Source: Enterobacter mori LMG 25706 (GTDB taxonomy: Bacteria; Pseudomonadota; Gammaproteobacteria; Enterobacterales; Enterobacteriaceae). Taken from it: 64,000 nt of DNA. Shown piece by piece: positions 51,539 to 61,676 of this stretch. The stretch is from positions 246,524 through 310,523 of the forward strand of contig NZ_GL890776.1 in assembly GCF_000211415.1 (NCBI RefSeq), in the 5' to 3' direction. Position 1 is the first letter of the stretch, and each line of letters opens with the position of its first letter. Made by a program: the position numbers and the translations under genes. Below the pieces are notes generated by a model. It was not told the origin of the DNA and searched no databases. It saw nothing but the letters and a program-made list of their open reading frames with translations.

Positions 51539-52753
51539 ATGAAGATTGTCGGGGCTGAAGTCTTTGTCACCTGCCCAGGGCGTAACTTTGTCACCCTCAA
51601 AATCACCACTGATGAGGGGATCGTGGGTCTTGGCGACGCCACCCTGAACGGACGCGAACTCTCTGTAGCGTCCTATTTGAAAGATCACCTGTGTCCTCAG
51701 CTGATTGGCCGTGATGCCCACCGCATCGAAGATATCTGGCAGTTTTTCTATAAAGGGGCTTACTGGCGTCGCGGCCCGGTCACCATGTCGGCCATCTCCG
51801 CCGTTGATATGGCGCTCTGGGATATCAAAGCGAAAGCGGCCAACATGCCGCTCTATCAGCTGCTGGGCGGCGCATCCCGTGAAGGGGTAATGGTCTACTG
51901 CCACACCACCGGGCACACCATTAACGACGTGCTGGAAGATTACGCCCGTCATAAAGAGATGGGCTTTAAGGCGATCCGCGTGCAGTGCGGCGTGCCGGGC
52001 ATGAAAACCACTTACGGCATGTCCAAAGGGAAAGGCCTTGCCTACGAACCTGCCACCAAAGGCGACTGGCCAGAAGAGCAGCTCTGGTCCACTGAGAAAT
52101 ACCTCGATTTCACACCAAAGCTGTTCGACGCGGTGCGCAGTCAATTCGGTTTCAACGAACATCTCCTGCACGACATGCACCATCGCCTGACGCCAATCGA
52201 AGCGGCGCGCTTCGGCAAGAGCATTGAAGAGTTTCGCATGTTCTGGATGGAAGCCCCAACGCCTGCGGAAAATCAGGAATGCTTCCGCCTGATCCGCCAG
52301 CATACCGTCACGCCAATTGCGGTGGGTGAGGTGTTCAACAGCATCTGGGACTGCAAGCAGCTGATTGAAGAGCAGCTTATCGACTATATCCGCACCACCA
52401 TCACTCACGCGGGCGGGATCACCGGGATGCGCCGCATTGCGGACTTCGCCTCGCTCTACCAGGTGCGCACCGGCTCGCACGGACCGTCCGATCTGTCGCC
52501 AATCTGTCACGCCGCCGCGCTGCATTTCGACCTGTGGGTGCCGAATTTCGGCGTGCAGGAATACATGGGCTACTCCGAACAGATGCTGGAGGTCTTCCCC
52601 CACAGCTGGCGCTTTGATAATGGCTACATGCATCCGGGCGACAAACCGGGGCTGGGCATTGAGTTTGATGAAAAACTGGCCGCGAAATACCCCTATGACC
52701 CGGCCTATCTGCCGGTGGCCCGTCTTGAAGACGGCACGCTGTGGAACTGGTAA
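51539..52753 (+). CDS. rspA: Mannonate dehydratase-family protein RspA
   Basis: A 404-residue enolase-superfamily protein of the mannonate dehydratase group, the same length as E. coli RspA (starvation-sensing protein). Metal ligands are in the barrel ([25 protein letters not shown]) and the HAGGITG segment is present. AAGGAAA lies 6 bases before the ATG. Members turn D-mannonate into 2-keto-3-deoxygluconate. It is followed by rspB after 14 bases. Confidence 0.96.
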   Translation: MKIVGAEVFVTCPGRNFVTLKITTDEGIVGLGDATLNGRELSVASYLKDHLCPQLIGRDAHRIEDIWQFFYKGAYWRRGPVTMSAISAVDMALWDIKAKAANMPLYQLLGGASREGVMVYCHTTGHTINDVLEDYARHKEMGFKAIRVQCGVPGMKTTYGMSKGKGLAYEPATKGDWPEEQLWSTEKYLDFTPKLFDAVRSQFGFNEHLLHDMHHRLTPIEAARFGKSIEEFRMFWMEAPTPAENQECFRLIRQHTVTPIAVGEVFNSIWDCKQLIEEQLIDYIRTTITHAGGITGMRRIADFASLYQVRTGSHGPSDLSPICHAAALHFDLWVPNFGVQEYMGYSEQMLEVFPHSWRFDNGYMHPGDKPGLGIEFDEKLAAKYPYDPAYLPVARLEDGTLWNW

Positions 52754-52767
52754 CCGAGGAACGAACG

Positions 52768-53787
52768 ATGAAAAGCGTAGTGATTCAACAGCCGAACCAG
52801 CTGGTGATTGAAGAGCGTCCACGCCCGGAGCCAGGCGCAGGGGAAGTCCGCGTCAAAATCATGCTGGCAGGGATTTGCGGTTCAGACAGCCATATCTACC
52901 GTGGACATAATCCGTTTGCGAAATATCCGCGCGTGATCGGCCACGAGTTCTTCGGCGTGATTGACGCCGTGGGCGAGGGCATCGACAGCGCGCGACTGGG
53001 TCAGCGCGTCTCGGTTGATCCGGTGATCAGCTGCGGACACTGCTACCCGTGTTCCGTCGGGAAACCGAACGTCTGCACCTCACTGGTGGTACTGGGCGTC
53101 CACCGCGACGGCGGCTTCAGCGAATATGCGGCAGTGCCCGCTAAAAATGCCTGGCCCATCCCGGATGCGATCCCGGATAAACACGCCGTCATGGTTGAAC
53201 CCTTCACCATTGCCGCCAACGTGACGGGGCAGGCGAAACCCATCGAACAGGATGTTGCGCTGATTTATGGCGCGGGCCCGATGGGGCTGGTCACCGTGCA
53301 GGCGCTGAAGGGCGTTTATAAGGTGAAGCAGGTTATCGTCGTCGACCGCATTGATGAGCGGCTGGCAATGGCTCAGCGCAGTGGTGCGGACTGGGTCTTT
53401 AACAACGGCGAGCAGTCGCTGCAGGCCGTACTGGAAGAAAGGGGCATCAAACCGACGTTAATCATTGATGCCGCCTGTCATCCATCGATTTTACAGGAAG
53501 CCATTACCCTGGCCTCCCCGGCGGCGCGCATCGTGCTGATGGGCTTCTCCAGCGAGCCGAGCCAGATTGTGCAGCAGGGCATCACCGGCAAAGAACTGGC
53601 GATCTTCTCTTCGCGCCTCAACGCCAACAAATTCCCGGTCGTGATTGACTGGCTGGAAAAGGGGCTGATCGACCCGGAAAAACTGATCACCCATACCTTT
53701 GACTATCACCACGTAACAGACGCCATCGAACTGTTTGAAAAAGACCAGCGGCAGTGCTGCAAAGTCTTGCTCACGTTCGGTCAGTAA
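52768..53787 (+). CDS. rspB: Zinc-type dehydrogenase RspB
   Basis: A 339-residue medium-chain zinc alcohol dehydrogenase, identical in length to E. coli RspB. Catalytic zinc ligands are CGSDSHI and GHEFFG; the structural zinc Cys cluster is CGHCYPCSVGKPNVC; the nucleotide fold is YGAGPMGLV. The start MKSVVIQQ follows GAGGAACGA. It probably oxidises a sugar acid such as L-gulonate. Confidence 0.95.
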   Translation: MKSVVIQQPNQLVIEERPRPEPGAGEVRVKIMLAGICGSDSHIYRGHNPFAKYPRVIGHEFFGVIDAVGEGIDSARLGQRVSVDPVISCGHCYPCSVGKPNVCTSLVVLGVHRDGGFSEYAAVPAKNAWPIPDAIPDKHAVMVEPFTIAANVTGQAKPIEQDVALIYGAGPMGLVTVQALKGVYKVKQVIVVDRIDERLAMAQRSGADWVFNNGEQSLQAVLEERGIKPTLIIDAACHPSILQEAITLASPAARIVLMGFSSEPSQIVQQGITGKELAIFSSRLNANKFPVVIDWLEKGLIDPEKLITHTFDYHHVTDAIELFEKDQRQCCKVLLTFGQ

Positions 53788-53860
53788 TAAAACACGCGGT
53801 TAAGAGCCTGCGCAGACAGGCTCTATGTAGTACGCCTCTTACCTTTTAGAGATAGCCATT

Positions 53861-55240
53861 ATGACGCAAGCACAACCTCAACGAACCACCTCCGATCTGG
53901 TGAAAGCCGCCGTTTCCGGCTGGCTCGGCACCGCGCTGGAGTTTATGGATTTCCAGCTTTATTCGCTGGGTGCCGCCCTGGTATTCCACGAAATCTTCTT
54001 CCCGGAACAGTCTGCCGCGATGGCGCTGATTCTGGCGATGGGGACCTACGGCGCGGGCTATATCGCGCGTATCGTCGGGGCTTTCATCTTCGGCAGAATG
54101 GGTGACAGCATTGGCCGTAAAAAGGTGCTGTTCATTACCATCACCATGATGGGGATCTGCACCACGCTGATTGGCGTGCTGCCGACCTACGCACAGATTG
54201 GGATTTTCGCGCCGGTCCTGCTGGTGACGCTGCGCATTATTCAGGGGCTGGGCGCTGGCGCGGAGATATCTGGCGCTGGCACGATGCTCGCGGAATACGC
54301 CCCGAAGGGGAAACGCGGCATTATCTCCTCGCTGGTGGCGATGGGGACCAACTGCGGGACGCTGAGCGCAACGGCCATCTGGGCTGTTATGTTCTTTGCC
54401 CTCGACCGTGAAGAACTTGTCGCCTGGGGCTGGCGCGTACCCTTCCTCGCCAGCGTCGTGGTGATGATCTTTGCCATTTGGCTGCGAATGAACCTGAAAG
54501 AGAGCCCGGTCTTTGAGAAAGTGAACGACGCAGAAACTGTCTCGCCGGTGGCTGCCCAGGAAAACGCCCTGGGTGCGATGTTCAAAAGCAAATCCTTCTG
54601 GCTGGCAACCGGGCTGCGCTTCGGACAGGCGGGTAACTCGGGTCTGATTCAGACGTTCCTGGCAGGCTATCTGGTACAGACGCTGCTGTTCGATAAGGCA
54701 ATTCCCACCGATGCACTGATGATTAGCTCTGTCCTCGGGTTCATCACCATTCCTCTACTGGGCTGGCTGTCTGACAAGGTAGGGCGTCGGCTGCCGTACA
54801 TCATCGTTAACACCTCCGCCATTCTTTTGGCTTACCCCATGCTGTCGATTATCGTCGATAAGAGCTACGCGCCGGGGACAATCATGCTTTCCATTATCGT
54901 CATTCATAACATTTCGGTACTGGGGCTGTTTGCGCTGGAAAACATCACCATGGCAGAGATGTTTGGCTCACGTAATCGCTTTACCCGCATGGCTATCTCC
55001 AAAGAGGCGGGCGGGCTGGCGGCGGTGGGCTTTGGTCCGGTACTGGCGGGGATCTTCTGCAACATGACCGGATCCTGGTGGCCGATTGTCGCCATGCTGG
55101 TTGCCTATTCCGTGATTGGGCTGGTCTCGGCAATCCTGATGCCGGAAGTGCGTGACCGTGACTTGAGCGCGGCAGAAGATGCGGCGGAAACGCCCCGGCG
55201 CGAATCAGTTGGCTATGGCGCACTCTCGTCACGACGTTAA
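53861..55240 (+). CDS. ydfJ: MHS-family MFS transporter YdfJ, intact
   Basis: A 459-residue 12-helix metabolite:H+ symporter. Motif A is FGRMGDSIGRKK. It is cotranscribed with rspAB. In E. coli K-12 ydfJ is split by prophage Qin, whereas here it is complete. The likely substrate is a sugar acid used by RspA/RspB/YdfI. Preceded by TTTTAGAGATAGCCATT. Confidence 0.94.
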   Translation: MTQAQPQRTTSDLVKAAVSGWLGTALEFMDFQLYSLGAALVFHEIFFPEQSAAMALILAMGTYGAGYIARIVGAFIFGRMGDSIGRKKVLFITITMMGICTTLIGVLPTYAQIGIFAPVLLVTLRIIQGLGAGAEISGAGTMLAEYAPKGKRGIISSLVAMGTNCGTLSATAIWAVMFFALDREELVAWGWRVPFLASVVVMIFAIWLRMNLKESPVFEKVNDAETVSPVAAQENALGAMFKSKSFWLATGLRFGQAGNSGLIQTFLAGYLVQTLLFDKAIPTDALMISSVLGFITIPLLGWLSDKVGRRLPYIIVNTSAILLAYPMLSIIVDKSYAPGTIMLSIIVIHNISVLGLFALENITMAEMFGSRNRFTRMAISKEAGGLAAVGFGPVLAGIFCNMTGSWWPIVAMLVAYSVIGLVSAILMPEVRDRDLSAAEDAAETPRRESVGYGALSSRR

Positions 55241-55347
55241 TGGTTTATATCCTGAGTAACTTGTCACATAACTTTTCGATCATGTCACACCACATGGACA
55301 AAAGTTAATATAAATCAATATCTGAAATTGAAGTATCAGTATGGTTG

Positions 55348-55386
55348 ATGGCAGTTATTTTTTACCCCAACTGCCATTCTAGTTGG
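55348..55386 (+). promoter_or_regulatory. Alternative hairpins upstream of ydfI
   Basis: ATGGCAGTT (55348-55356) pairs with AACTGCCAT (55369-55377). CCAACT (55367-55372), which overlaps the second arm, can pair instead with AGTTGG (55381-55386). The two structures exclude each other. Confidence 0.45.
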
Positions 55387-55400
55387 TGTAGTCAGCAGGC

Positions 55401-55428
55401 GCTGCCGCTTCGGAAGGAGAGCGGCAGC
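55401..55428 (+). other. Strong hairpin in the ydfI leader
   Basis: GCTGCCGCT/AGCGGCAGC with the loop TCGGAAGGAG, 36 bases before ydfI. The loop contains GGAAGGAG, too far away to be the ydfI ribosome-binding site. Confidence 0.6.
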
Positions 55429-55463
55429 GGATCGCAGCTTTCATTAATTAACGAGTCTCAATC

Positions 55464-56927
55464 ATGGAAAACCGGTTATTACAGGCGAAAGCGACGCTGC
55501 CTCAGTACGATCGCGGCAGCCTCAAAGCGCGCATTGTTCATTTAGGGTTTGGCGCATTTCATCGTGCGCATCAGGCAGTTTATACCGATATTCTTGCGGC
55601 TGAACACGGCAGCGACTGGGGATACTGCGAAGTGAATCTGATTGGTGGCGAACAGCAAATTGCCGATCTCAATGCGCAGGATAGCCTCTACACCGTCGCG
55701 GAGATGTCTGCCGATGCATGGACTACGCGCGTCGTCGGCGTGGTCAAAAGAGCATTGCACGCGCAGGTTGATGGGCTGGAAACCGTGCTGGCGGCGATGT
55801 GTGAACCTCAGGTCGCCATTGTCTCCCTGACCATCACCGAGAAAGGCTACTGCCACTCCCCCGCGACCGGACAACTGATGCTCGATCATCCGTTAATCGC
55901 CGCCGACCTGGAAAACCCGCTTCAGCCGAAATCTGCCCCTGGCGTCGTGGTTGAAGCGCTGGCGCGTCGTAAAGCGGCGGGTCTGCCTGCTTTCAGCGTA
56001 ATGTCCTGCGACAACATGCCGGAGAATGGTCACGTCATGCGTAACGTAACTTGCGCCTACGCGCGCGCCGTAGACGGCGAACTGGCGGACTGGATAGAAG
56101 CCAACGTCACCTTCCCGTCAACGATGGTGGATCGCATTGTGCCTGCAGTCACCGCCGATACGTTGGATAAAATCGAGCAGTTGACCGGCGTACGCGATCC
56201 GGCGGGCGTGGCATGTGAGCCGTTCCGCCAGTGGGTTATCGAAGACAACTTTGTTGCTGGCCGTCCGCAGTGGGAAAAAGCAGGTGCCGAGCTGGTTGCA
56301 GATGTCATCCCGTTCGAAGAGATGAAGCTGCGTATGCTCAACGGCAGCCACTCGTTCCTGGCCTATCTCGGCTATCTGGCGGGGTATCAGCACATCAACG
56401 ACTGCATGGAAGATGAAAACTACCGTGTAGCCGCGCACGCGCTGATGCTAAAAGAGCAGGCTCCCACGCTGAAAGTGAAAGGCGTTGATTTAGGCCATTA
56501 TGCTGACCTGCTGATTGCGCGCTACAGCAACCCGGCACTGCGTCACCGCACCTGGCAGATCGCGATGGACGGCAGCCAGAAGCTGCCGCAGCGTATGCTG
56601 GACTCTGTGCGCTGGCACCGGGTGCACCAGAAGCCTTTCCCGCTGCTGGCGCTGGGCGTGGCCGGCTGGATGCGTTACGTCGGCGGTGTGGACGAGCAGG
56701 GTAATGCCATTGAGGTGAGCGACCCGCAGCTGGCGGTGATTCAGGCGGCAGTAAAGGGAAGCGCAGAGGGGCAAAGTCGCGTTAAGGCGCTGCTGGGCAT
56801 TGAAGCCATTTTTGGAAACGAACTGCCGCAGGATGCCGTGTTTGTGAATGCGGTGATGGAGGCCTATCAGACGCTGCTGGATAAAGGCGCGAAAGCCACA
56901 GTGGCGCAGTACGCGGTACAACCGTAA
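55464..56927 (+). CDS. ydfI: Fructuronate/mannonate-type oxidoreductase YdfI
   Basis: A 487-residue mannitol dehydrogenase-family enzyme (long-chain polyol dehydrogenase), homologous to UxuB and E. coli YdfI. N-terminal nucleotide-binding fold [15 protein letters not shown] and catalytic helix K/N/H residues in [20 protein letters not shown]. It interconverts D-fructuronate and D-mannonate in the UxuB family. It forms a pathway with RspA, the dehydratase of D-mannonate, and with RspB. The start is MENRLLQ. Confidence 0.94.
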   Translation: MENRLLQAKATLPQYDRGSLKARIVHLGFGAFHRAHQAVYTDILAAEHGSDWGYCEVNLIGGEQQIADLNAQDSLYTVAEMSADAWTTRVVGVVKRALHAQVDGLETVLAAMCEPQVAIVSLTITEKGYCHSPATGQLMLDHPLIAADLENPLQPKSAPGVVVEALARRKAAGLPAFSVMSCDNMPENGHVMRNVTCAYARAVDGELADWIEANVTFPSTMVDRIVPAVTADTLDKIEQLTGVRDPAGVACEPFRQWVIEDNFVAGRPQWEKAGAELVADVIPFEEMKLRMLNGSHSFLAYLGYLAGYQHINDCMEDENYRVAAHALMLKEQAPTLKVKGVDLGHYADLLIARYSNPALRHRTWQIAMDGSQKLPQRMLDSVRWHRVHQKPFPLLALGVAGWMRYVGGVDEQGNAIEVSDPQLAVIQAAVKGSAEGQSRVKALLGIEAIFGNELPQDAVFVNAVMEAYQTLLDKGAKATVAQYAVQP

Positions 56928-56932
56928 TTTAT

Positions 56933-56960
56933 TTCATGCCGCCGCTGGCGGCGGCATGAA
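56933..56960 (+). terminator. Long hairpin after ydfI
   Basis: A 13-bp perfect stem (TTCATGCCGCCGC and its complement) with only two loop bases. It lies between the convergent ydfI and ydfZ; no T-run follows. Confidence 0.6.
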
Positions 56961-56969
56961 TCTGCACGC

Positions 56970-57173
56970 TTAGTGCATTCCCAGACGAATCAGTTCGATC
57001 GGTTCGTACCTACCTTCACTTCCTTCCACTTCAACCGTTTTGCTGCGGCGCACCTGCGCGGCGTCCAGCCCCTCGCTGTGAATCGCTTTAATCACGCCGG
57101 TGCGGCCGGTGCCGCTAATCATGACCCGGCTGCCGGTGGTTATGGCGTTACGGTTACGGTCGTATGTCATCAT
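56970..57173 (-). CDS. ydfZ: YdfZ, small FNR-regulated protein
   Basis: A 67-residue protein matching E. coli YdfZ ([15 protein letters not shown] and [10 protein letters not shown]). E. coli YdfZ was reported to bind selenium and to be FNR-dependent. An FNR-like site lies about 110 bases upstream. It is convergent to ydfI. Confidence 0.9.
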   Translation of the reverse strand: MMTYDRNRNAITTGSRVMISGTGRTGVIKAIHSEGLDAAQVRRSKTVEVEGSEGRYEPIELIRLGMH

Positions 57174-57272
57174 GGTATTTTCTCCTCTCTTACTCTTCGC
57201 TACGGCGCTATTTTACCTTCTGCCGTTCACGGGCATTATTAATACGCCTCTCGCCGCCTAAATTATTTGTTT

Positions 57273-57286
57273 TTGATCAAGGTCAC
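57273..57286 (-). promoter_or_regulatory. Candidate FNR site of ydfZ
   Basis: On the minus strand GTGAC-CTTG-ATCAA: the right half is perfect and the left half has two mismatches to TTGAT. It could also serve the divergent universal stress protein gene. Confidence 0.45.
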
Positions 57287-57461
57287 ACTTTTTTTATCCT
57301 CAGTGCAGCCCGCTGACGGTTCCGGACGGTAATTTACAAAGCCGACAATTATTTTCCTTAATGGATAATTTCACCCTGCAAGCGTTGAGGGTTTGTTTAT
57401 ATTGCCAATGGCACTCTTGAGTCAGGAAATAATCCTCTCATCGGAATAAGGAGTCAGGCTT

Positions 57462-57893
57462 ATGTACAAGAAAATATTGATGCCTGTAGACGTGTTTGAA
57501 ATGGACTTGAGCGATAAAGCGGTACGCCACGCGGCCAATCTGGCAAAAGCTGAAGGCGCGTCGATTACCCTGGTCAACATTCTGCCTAACAGCAGCCGCT
57601 CGCTGCTGCGCGGGTTCAACGCGGACATAAAGAAGTTTGAAGAGTATATGACCGCGGAGTCTGAGAAAAAAATGACGGCGTTAAAACGACTCTTCGATAT
57701 TTCGCCGAATGATATTCACTGCAAAGTATGCTTTGGCAACGTGCGTGATGAAATTATCAAGCTCAGCAAAGAAGGGGAGTATGACGTTATTGTCATCGGA
57801 TCGAAAAATCCGAGTATCACCACCCATCTGCTGGGGTCAAACGCGGAATCTATTCTGCGCTACGCCACGATTCCGGTATTAGTCGTTCGCTAA
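57462..57893 (+). CDS. Universal stress protein (UspF/UspG class)
   Basis: A 143-residue Usp-domain protein. ATP-binding signature IVIGSKNPSITTHLLGSNAESILRYA (G-2X-G-9X-G-S-type motif). It resembles UspF in the C-terminal motif ITTHLLGSNA but differs elsewhere, so I do not assign a symbol. AAGGAG precedes the ATG. Confidence 0.88.
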   Translation: MYKKILMPVDVFEMDLSDKAVRHAANLAKAEGASITLVNILPNSSRSLLRGFNADIKKFEEYMTAESEKKMTALKRLFDISPNDIHCKVCFGNVRDEIIKLSKEGEYDVIVIGSKNPSITTHLLGSNAESILRYATIPVLVVR

Positions 57894-57898
57894 TCACA

Positions 57899-57924
57899 TC
57901 GCCGCACCCGAAAGGTGGCGGCGA
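57899..57924. terminator. Hairpin between usp and rspR
   Basis: CGCCGCACC-CGAAA-GGTGGCGGCG with one bulge, between convergent genes; no clear T-run. Confidence 0.6.
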
Positions 57925-57927
57925 ATA

Positions 57928-58614
57928 TTACTCTTCGCTAAACCACTCGCTATTTTCCTGACGGATTAGCTGGACCGATTCGCTAATTTCCTGCAGATGC
58001 AGCGTCATCGCGTTTTCCACGCCGTCCGCGTCGCGTTTTTCCAGCGCGCTGAAAATATCATGGTGTTGGCGGAGCAACATTTCCGGCGGGGAAACATGGT
58101 CAAGGCTCATGTAGCGCACGCGGTCGATGGTGGCTTTGATGTTTTCGATGGTATCCCACGCTAGCTGACAATCCGCAATTTGCGCCAGTTTCTGGTGGAA
58201 TTCGTCATCAAGCTGGAAGAAGTCGTTGAGCTGCTCACGGTCAATCGCAATCCGCTGCTGATGCAGGTTTTGCTCCAGCAGGTAACACTGGTTGTCATCG
58301 ATAAGCGTTGCGGCGCGACGTGCCACTGCGCATTCAATGGCCTGGCGGACGAAACAGCCATTACGGACTTGCGAAAGGGAAATCTTATTTACATAGCTGC
58401 CGCGCTGGGGGCGGATCTGAATCAGGCCATTTTCAGCAAGTTTGATAAACGCCTCGCGCACCGGTTGACGGGACACGTCAAAACGCACCGAGACCTCTTT
58501 TTCAGAGAGCGGCGTTCCCGGCGGGATCAGGCAGTGGACGATATCGCGTCGTAAAATACGATAGATTTGCTGGTTAACGGGCTGGGTAGGATTGAGTTGT
58601 GATTCAGCGGCCAT
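57928..58614 (-). CDS. rspR: GntR/FadR-family regulator RspR
   Basis: A 228-residue GntR-family regulator, same length as E. coli RspR (YdfH), the repressor of rspA. The winged helix lies at about residues 14-80 ([27 protein letters not shown]), then an all-helical FCD ligand domain. The ligand is presumably a sugar acid. It is not in the rsp operon but within 7 kb of it. Confidence 0.95.
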   Translation of the reverse strand: MAAESQLNPTQPVNQQIYRILRRDIVHCLIPPGTPLSEKEVSVRFDVSRQPVREAFIKLAENGLIQIRPQRGSYVNKISLSQVRNGCFVRQAIECAVARRAATLIDDNQCYLLEQNLHQQRIAIDREQLNDFFQLDDEFHQKLAQIADCQLAWDTIENIKATIDRVRYMSLDHVSPPEMLLRQHHDIFSALEKRDADGVENAMTLHLQEISESVQLIRQENSEWFSEE

Positions 58615-58705
58615 GGGTTGCGATTTCTCAGAGAGTTAACCTGAACATACTACCATTCTTTTGCCTGCCATCACATACCCGGCCCGCAGGCCGGGAAGGG
58701 CCTAA

Positions 58706-59452
58706 TTAGCCTCTATGGACGCTAAGTCCGGCAAAGCTCTGGCTGACTGGCATCATCTCAACGGTGTTGATGTTGACGTGTTTTGGCAGCGTCGCCACCC
58801 ACCAGACTGTTTCAGTGATGTCTTCTGGCGTCAGGGCATTGGCGTTTTCGTAGGTTTTGTCCGCTTTCGCGTCATCGCCTTTAAAACGCACGTTCGAGAA
58901 CTCGGTCCCACCCACCAGGCCTGGTTCGATATCGGTGACGCGAATGGCGGTGCCGTGCAGGTCGGTGCGCAGGTTAAGGCTGAACTGGCGCACAAACGCT
59001 TTCGTTGCGCCATAGACGTTGCCGCCCGCGTAAGGCCAGCTCCCGGCAGTCGAGCCGATGTTGATGATGTGACCGCGGTTGCGCTCGACCATACCCGGCA
59101 GCACGGCGCGGGTCATATACACCAACCCTTTGTTGTTGGTGTCGATCATGTTTTCCCAGTCTTCAACGCTGGCTTTGTGGGCGGGCTCCATGCCCAGCGC
59201 CAGACCGGCATTGTTAACCAGCACGTCGATGGCGCGCCATTCTGCTGGCAGATTAGCAATCATCTCTTCAATAGCCGCGCGGTTACGCACGTCCAGCTGC
59301 GCGGTCAGGATGCTGTCACCTAACGCCTCTTTCAGCTCCTGCAGGCGCTCCTGACGGCGACCGGTCGCAATCACCTTGTGTCCGTTGGCGACGAAGCGAC
59401 GCGTGATGCTTTCACCAAAACCCGCTGTCGCCCCGGTAACTAAAATAATCAT
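58706..59452 (-). CDS. ydfG: NADP-dependent 3-hydroxy acid dehydrogenase YdfG
   Basis: A 248-residue SDR identical in length to E. coli YdfG, which oxidises 3-hydroxypropionate, L-allo-threonine and malonate semialdehyde (reverse). TGATAGFG is the NADP motif, NNAG and YGATK the structural and catalytic motifs. The start MIILVTG was chosen; a 5-residue extension lacks support. Divergent from dcp. Confidence 0.96.
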   Translation of the reverse strand: MIILVTGATAGFGESITRRFVANGHKVIATGRRQERLQELKEALGDSILTAQLDVRNRAAIEEMIANLPAEWRAIDVLVNNAGLALGMEPAHKASVEDWENMIDTNNKGLVYMTRAVLPGMVERNRGHIINIGSTAGSWPYAGGNVYGATKAFVRQFSLNLRTDLHGTAIRVTDIEPGLVGGTEFSNVRFKGDDAKADKTYENANALTPEDITETVWWVATLPKHVNINTVEMMPVSQSFAGLSVHRG

Positions 59453-59595
59453 CTCACTGTTCCTCAACGCTTTTTGTGTTGTATTAACATAGCACGCTCT
59501 CAGGCGCGCCGTTAAGGCAACATTTGTATGACGCCATTGCAGGCCAGGGCTGCCTGTCCTACTCTGGGGAGATATACCGTTCTCAGGAGTGAAAG

Positions 59596-61629
59596 ATGTC
59601 GGCCAATAACCCTTTTTTTGACATTAGCCTGTTGCCTTATCAGGCGCCGCGTTTTGATGAGATTAACGATAGCCACTATCGCCCGGCCTTCGATGAAGCG
59701 CTTCGCCAGAAGCGGGCGGACATTGCTGCCATTGTCGCTCAGGCCGCTGCGCCAGACTTCACCAACACCGTGCTGGCGCTGGAGAAAAGCGGCGCCATGC
59801 TTTCCCGCGTAAACAGCGTATTTTTTGCCATGGCCTCCGCGCACACCAATGCGTACCTGCAGGAGCTGGAGGAGCAGTTCTCTACCGAACTTGCCGCGCT
59901 GGCGAACGATATCTGGCTGAATGACACCCTTTTCGCCCGCGTGGAGAGCGTCTGGCAGGATCGTGCTGCGCTGGACGCTGAATCTCGTCGGCTGGTCGAG
60001 GAGACATTCCAGCGGTTTATTCTGGCCGGTGCGCGTCTGAATGAGACGGAAAAAGCCGAGCTGAAGGCGCTGAATACCGAGGTGGCCTCCCTGACCAGCC
60101 AGTTTAATCAGCGCCTGCTGGCTGCCAATAAGGCGGGTGGGCTGGTAGTGGATTACGCGCATCAGCTTGAGGGGCTTAGCGCAGACGAGATTGCCACTGC
60201 CGCGCAGGCCGCTGCGGAGAAGGGGCTAAACGATCGCTGGCTGATCCCGCTCCTGAACACCACCCAGCAGCCAGCGCTATCGGCGCTGCGTAATCGTCAG
60301 ACGCGCGAAAACCTGTTCAACGCAGGCTGGACGCGTACCCAGAAAGGGGATGAAAACGACACTCGCGAGCTGATCCTCCGTCTGACGGCGCTGCGCGCGC
60401 GGCAGGCCCGGCTGCTCGGATTTGACGATTACGCCAGCTGGAGCACTGCCGACCAGATGGCGAAAACGCCCGATGCCGCGCTGGCCTTTATGCGCGGCAT
60501 AGTGCCGGCCGCCCGTGCCCGCGCGGAACGCGAGCAGGCCGATATTCAGAACGTGATTGACGACGAGCAGAGTGGCTTTGACGTGCAGGCCTGGGACTGG
60601 GCATTTTATGCCGAGCGCGTGCGCCAGGCAAAATATGCCCTCGATGAGTCGCAAATCCGGCCCTATTTCGCGCTCAACACCGTGCTGCAGGATGGCGTAT
60701 TTTGGGCGGCAAGCCAGCTGTTTGGCATCCGCTTCTTCGAGCGCTTCGATATTCCGGTTTATCATCCGGACGTCCGCGTATGGGAGATTTTCGACCACAC
60801 GGGTGAAGGTATGGCGTTGTTTTACGGCGACTTCTTTGCGCGCGATTCCAAGCAGGGCGGGGCGTGGATGGGGAATTTCGTCGAGCAATCTTTCGAGTTT
60901 GCTGCCCGTCCGGTGATCTACAACGTCTGTAACTACCAAAAGCCGGCTAACGGCGGCGTTGCGCTTCTTTCCTGGGACGACGTGATAACCCTCTTCCACG
61001 AGTTTGGCCATACGCTGCACGGACTGTTTGCCAGCCAGCGTTTCGCCACGCTGTCCGGTACCAATACCCCGCGTGACTTCGTTGAATTCCCGTCGCAAAT
61101 CAACGAGCACTGGGCCAGCCATCCGCAGGTATTTACCCACTACGCCCGCCATTACGAAACCGGCGAACCGATGCCGGACGCGCTGCGGGAAAGCATGCTC
61201 AACGCGACGCATTTCAACAAGGGCTATGACATGACGGAACTGCTGGGGGCCGCGCTGCTGGATATGAACTGGCACGGCATCGGTGAAGCCGTTTCGAGCG
61301 TAGAAGATTTTGAAGCGGCAGCGTTGAAAAAAGAGGGGCTGGATCTGCCTGCCGTGCCACCGCGCTATCGCAGCAGCTATTTTGCCCATATTTTTGGCGG
61401 GGGCTACGCGGCAGGGTATTACGCCTACCTGTGGACGCAGATGCTGGCGGACGATGGCTACCAGTGGTTTGTCGAGCAGGGCGGCCTGACGCGTGAAAAC
61501 GGGCAGAAATTCCGCGAGGCGATTTTGTCGCGCGGCAATAGTACTGATTTAGCTGAACTTTACCGGAACTGGCGTGGGCACGATCCGAAGATTGAGCCAA
61601 TGCTGGAAAATCGCGGGTTAAACGAGTAG
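59596..61629 (+). CDS. dcp: Peptidyl-dipeptidase Dcp
   Basis: A 677-residue M3-family zinc metallopeptidase that releases dipeptides from peptide C-termini. The zinc motif HEFGH starts at residue 468, followed by the family Glu in NEHWASHP. Full length compares well with E. coli Dcp (681). AGGAG lies upstream of the ATG. Strong terminator after the stop. Confidence 0.97.
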   Translation: MSANNPFFDISLLPYQAPRFDEINDSHYRPAFDEALRQKRADIAAIVAQAAAPDFTNTVLALEKSGAMLSRVNSVFFAMASAHTNAYLQELEEQFSTELAALANDIWLNDTLFARVESVWQDRAALDAESRRLVEETFQRFILAGARLNETEKAELKALNTEVASLTSQFNQRLLAANKAGGLVVDYAHQLEGLSADEIATAAQAAAEKGLNDRWLIPLLNTTQQPALSALRNRQTRENLFNAGWTRTQKGDENDTRELILRLTALRARQARLLGFDDYASWSTADQMAKTPDAALAFMRGIVPAARARAEREQADIQNVIDDEQSGFDVQAWDWAFYAERVRQAKYALDESQIRPYFALNTVLQDGVFWAASQLFGIRFFERFDIPVYHPDVRVWEIFDHTGEGMALFYGDFFARDSKQGGAWMGNFVEQSFEFAARPVIYNVCNYQKPANGGVALLSWDDVITLFHEFGHTLHGLFASQRFATLSGTNTPRDFVEFPSQINEHWASHPQVFTHYARHYETGEPMPDALRESMLNATHFNKGYDMTELLGAALLDMNWHGIGEAVSSVEDFEAAALKKEGLDLPAVPPRYRSSYFAHIFGGGYAAGYYAYLWTQMLADDGYQWFVEQGGLTRENGQKFREAILSRGNSTDLAELYRNWRGHDPKIEPMLENRGLNE

Positions 61630-61651
61630 CGTGAATTTTGCTGAATATAGA

Positions 61652-61676
61652 ACCGGGCGCGATGCCCGGTTTTTTT
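61652..61676 (+). terminator. Terminator of dcp
   Basis: ACCGGGC-GCGAT-GCCCGGT followed by seven T, 23 bases after the dcp stop. Confidence 0.92.

Noticed and set aside
60277..61389. 370-codon open frame antisense to dcp
   Set aside because: Same reason: a shadow of the conserved M3 peptidase with unlikely composition.
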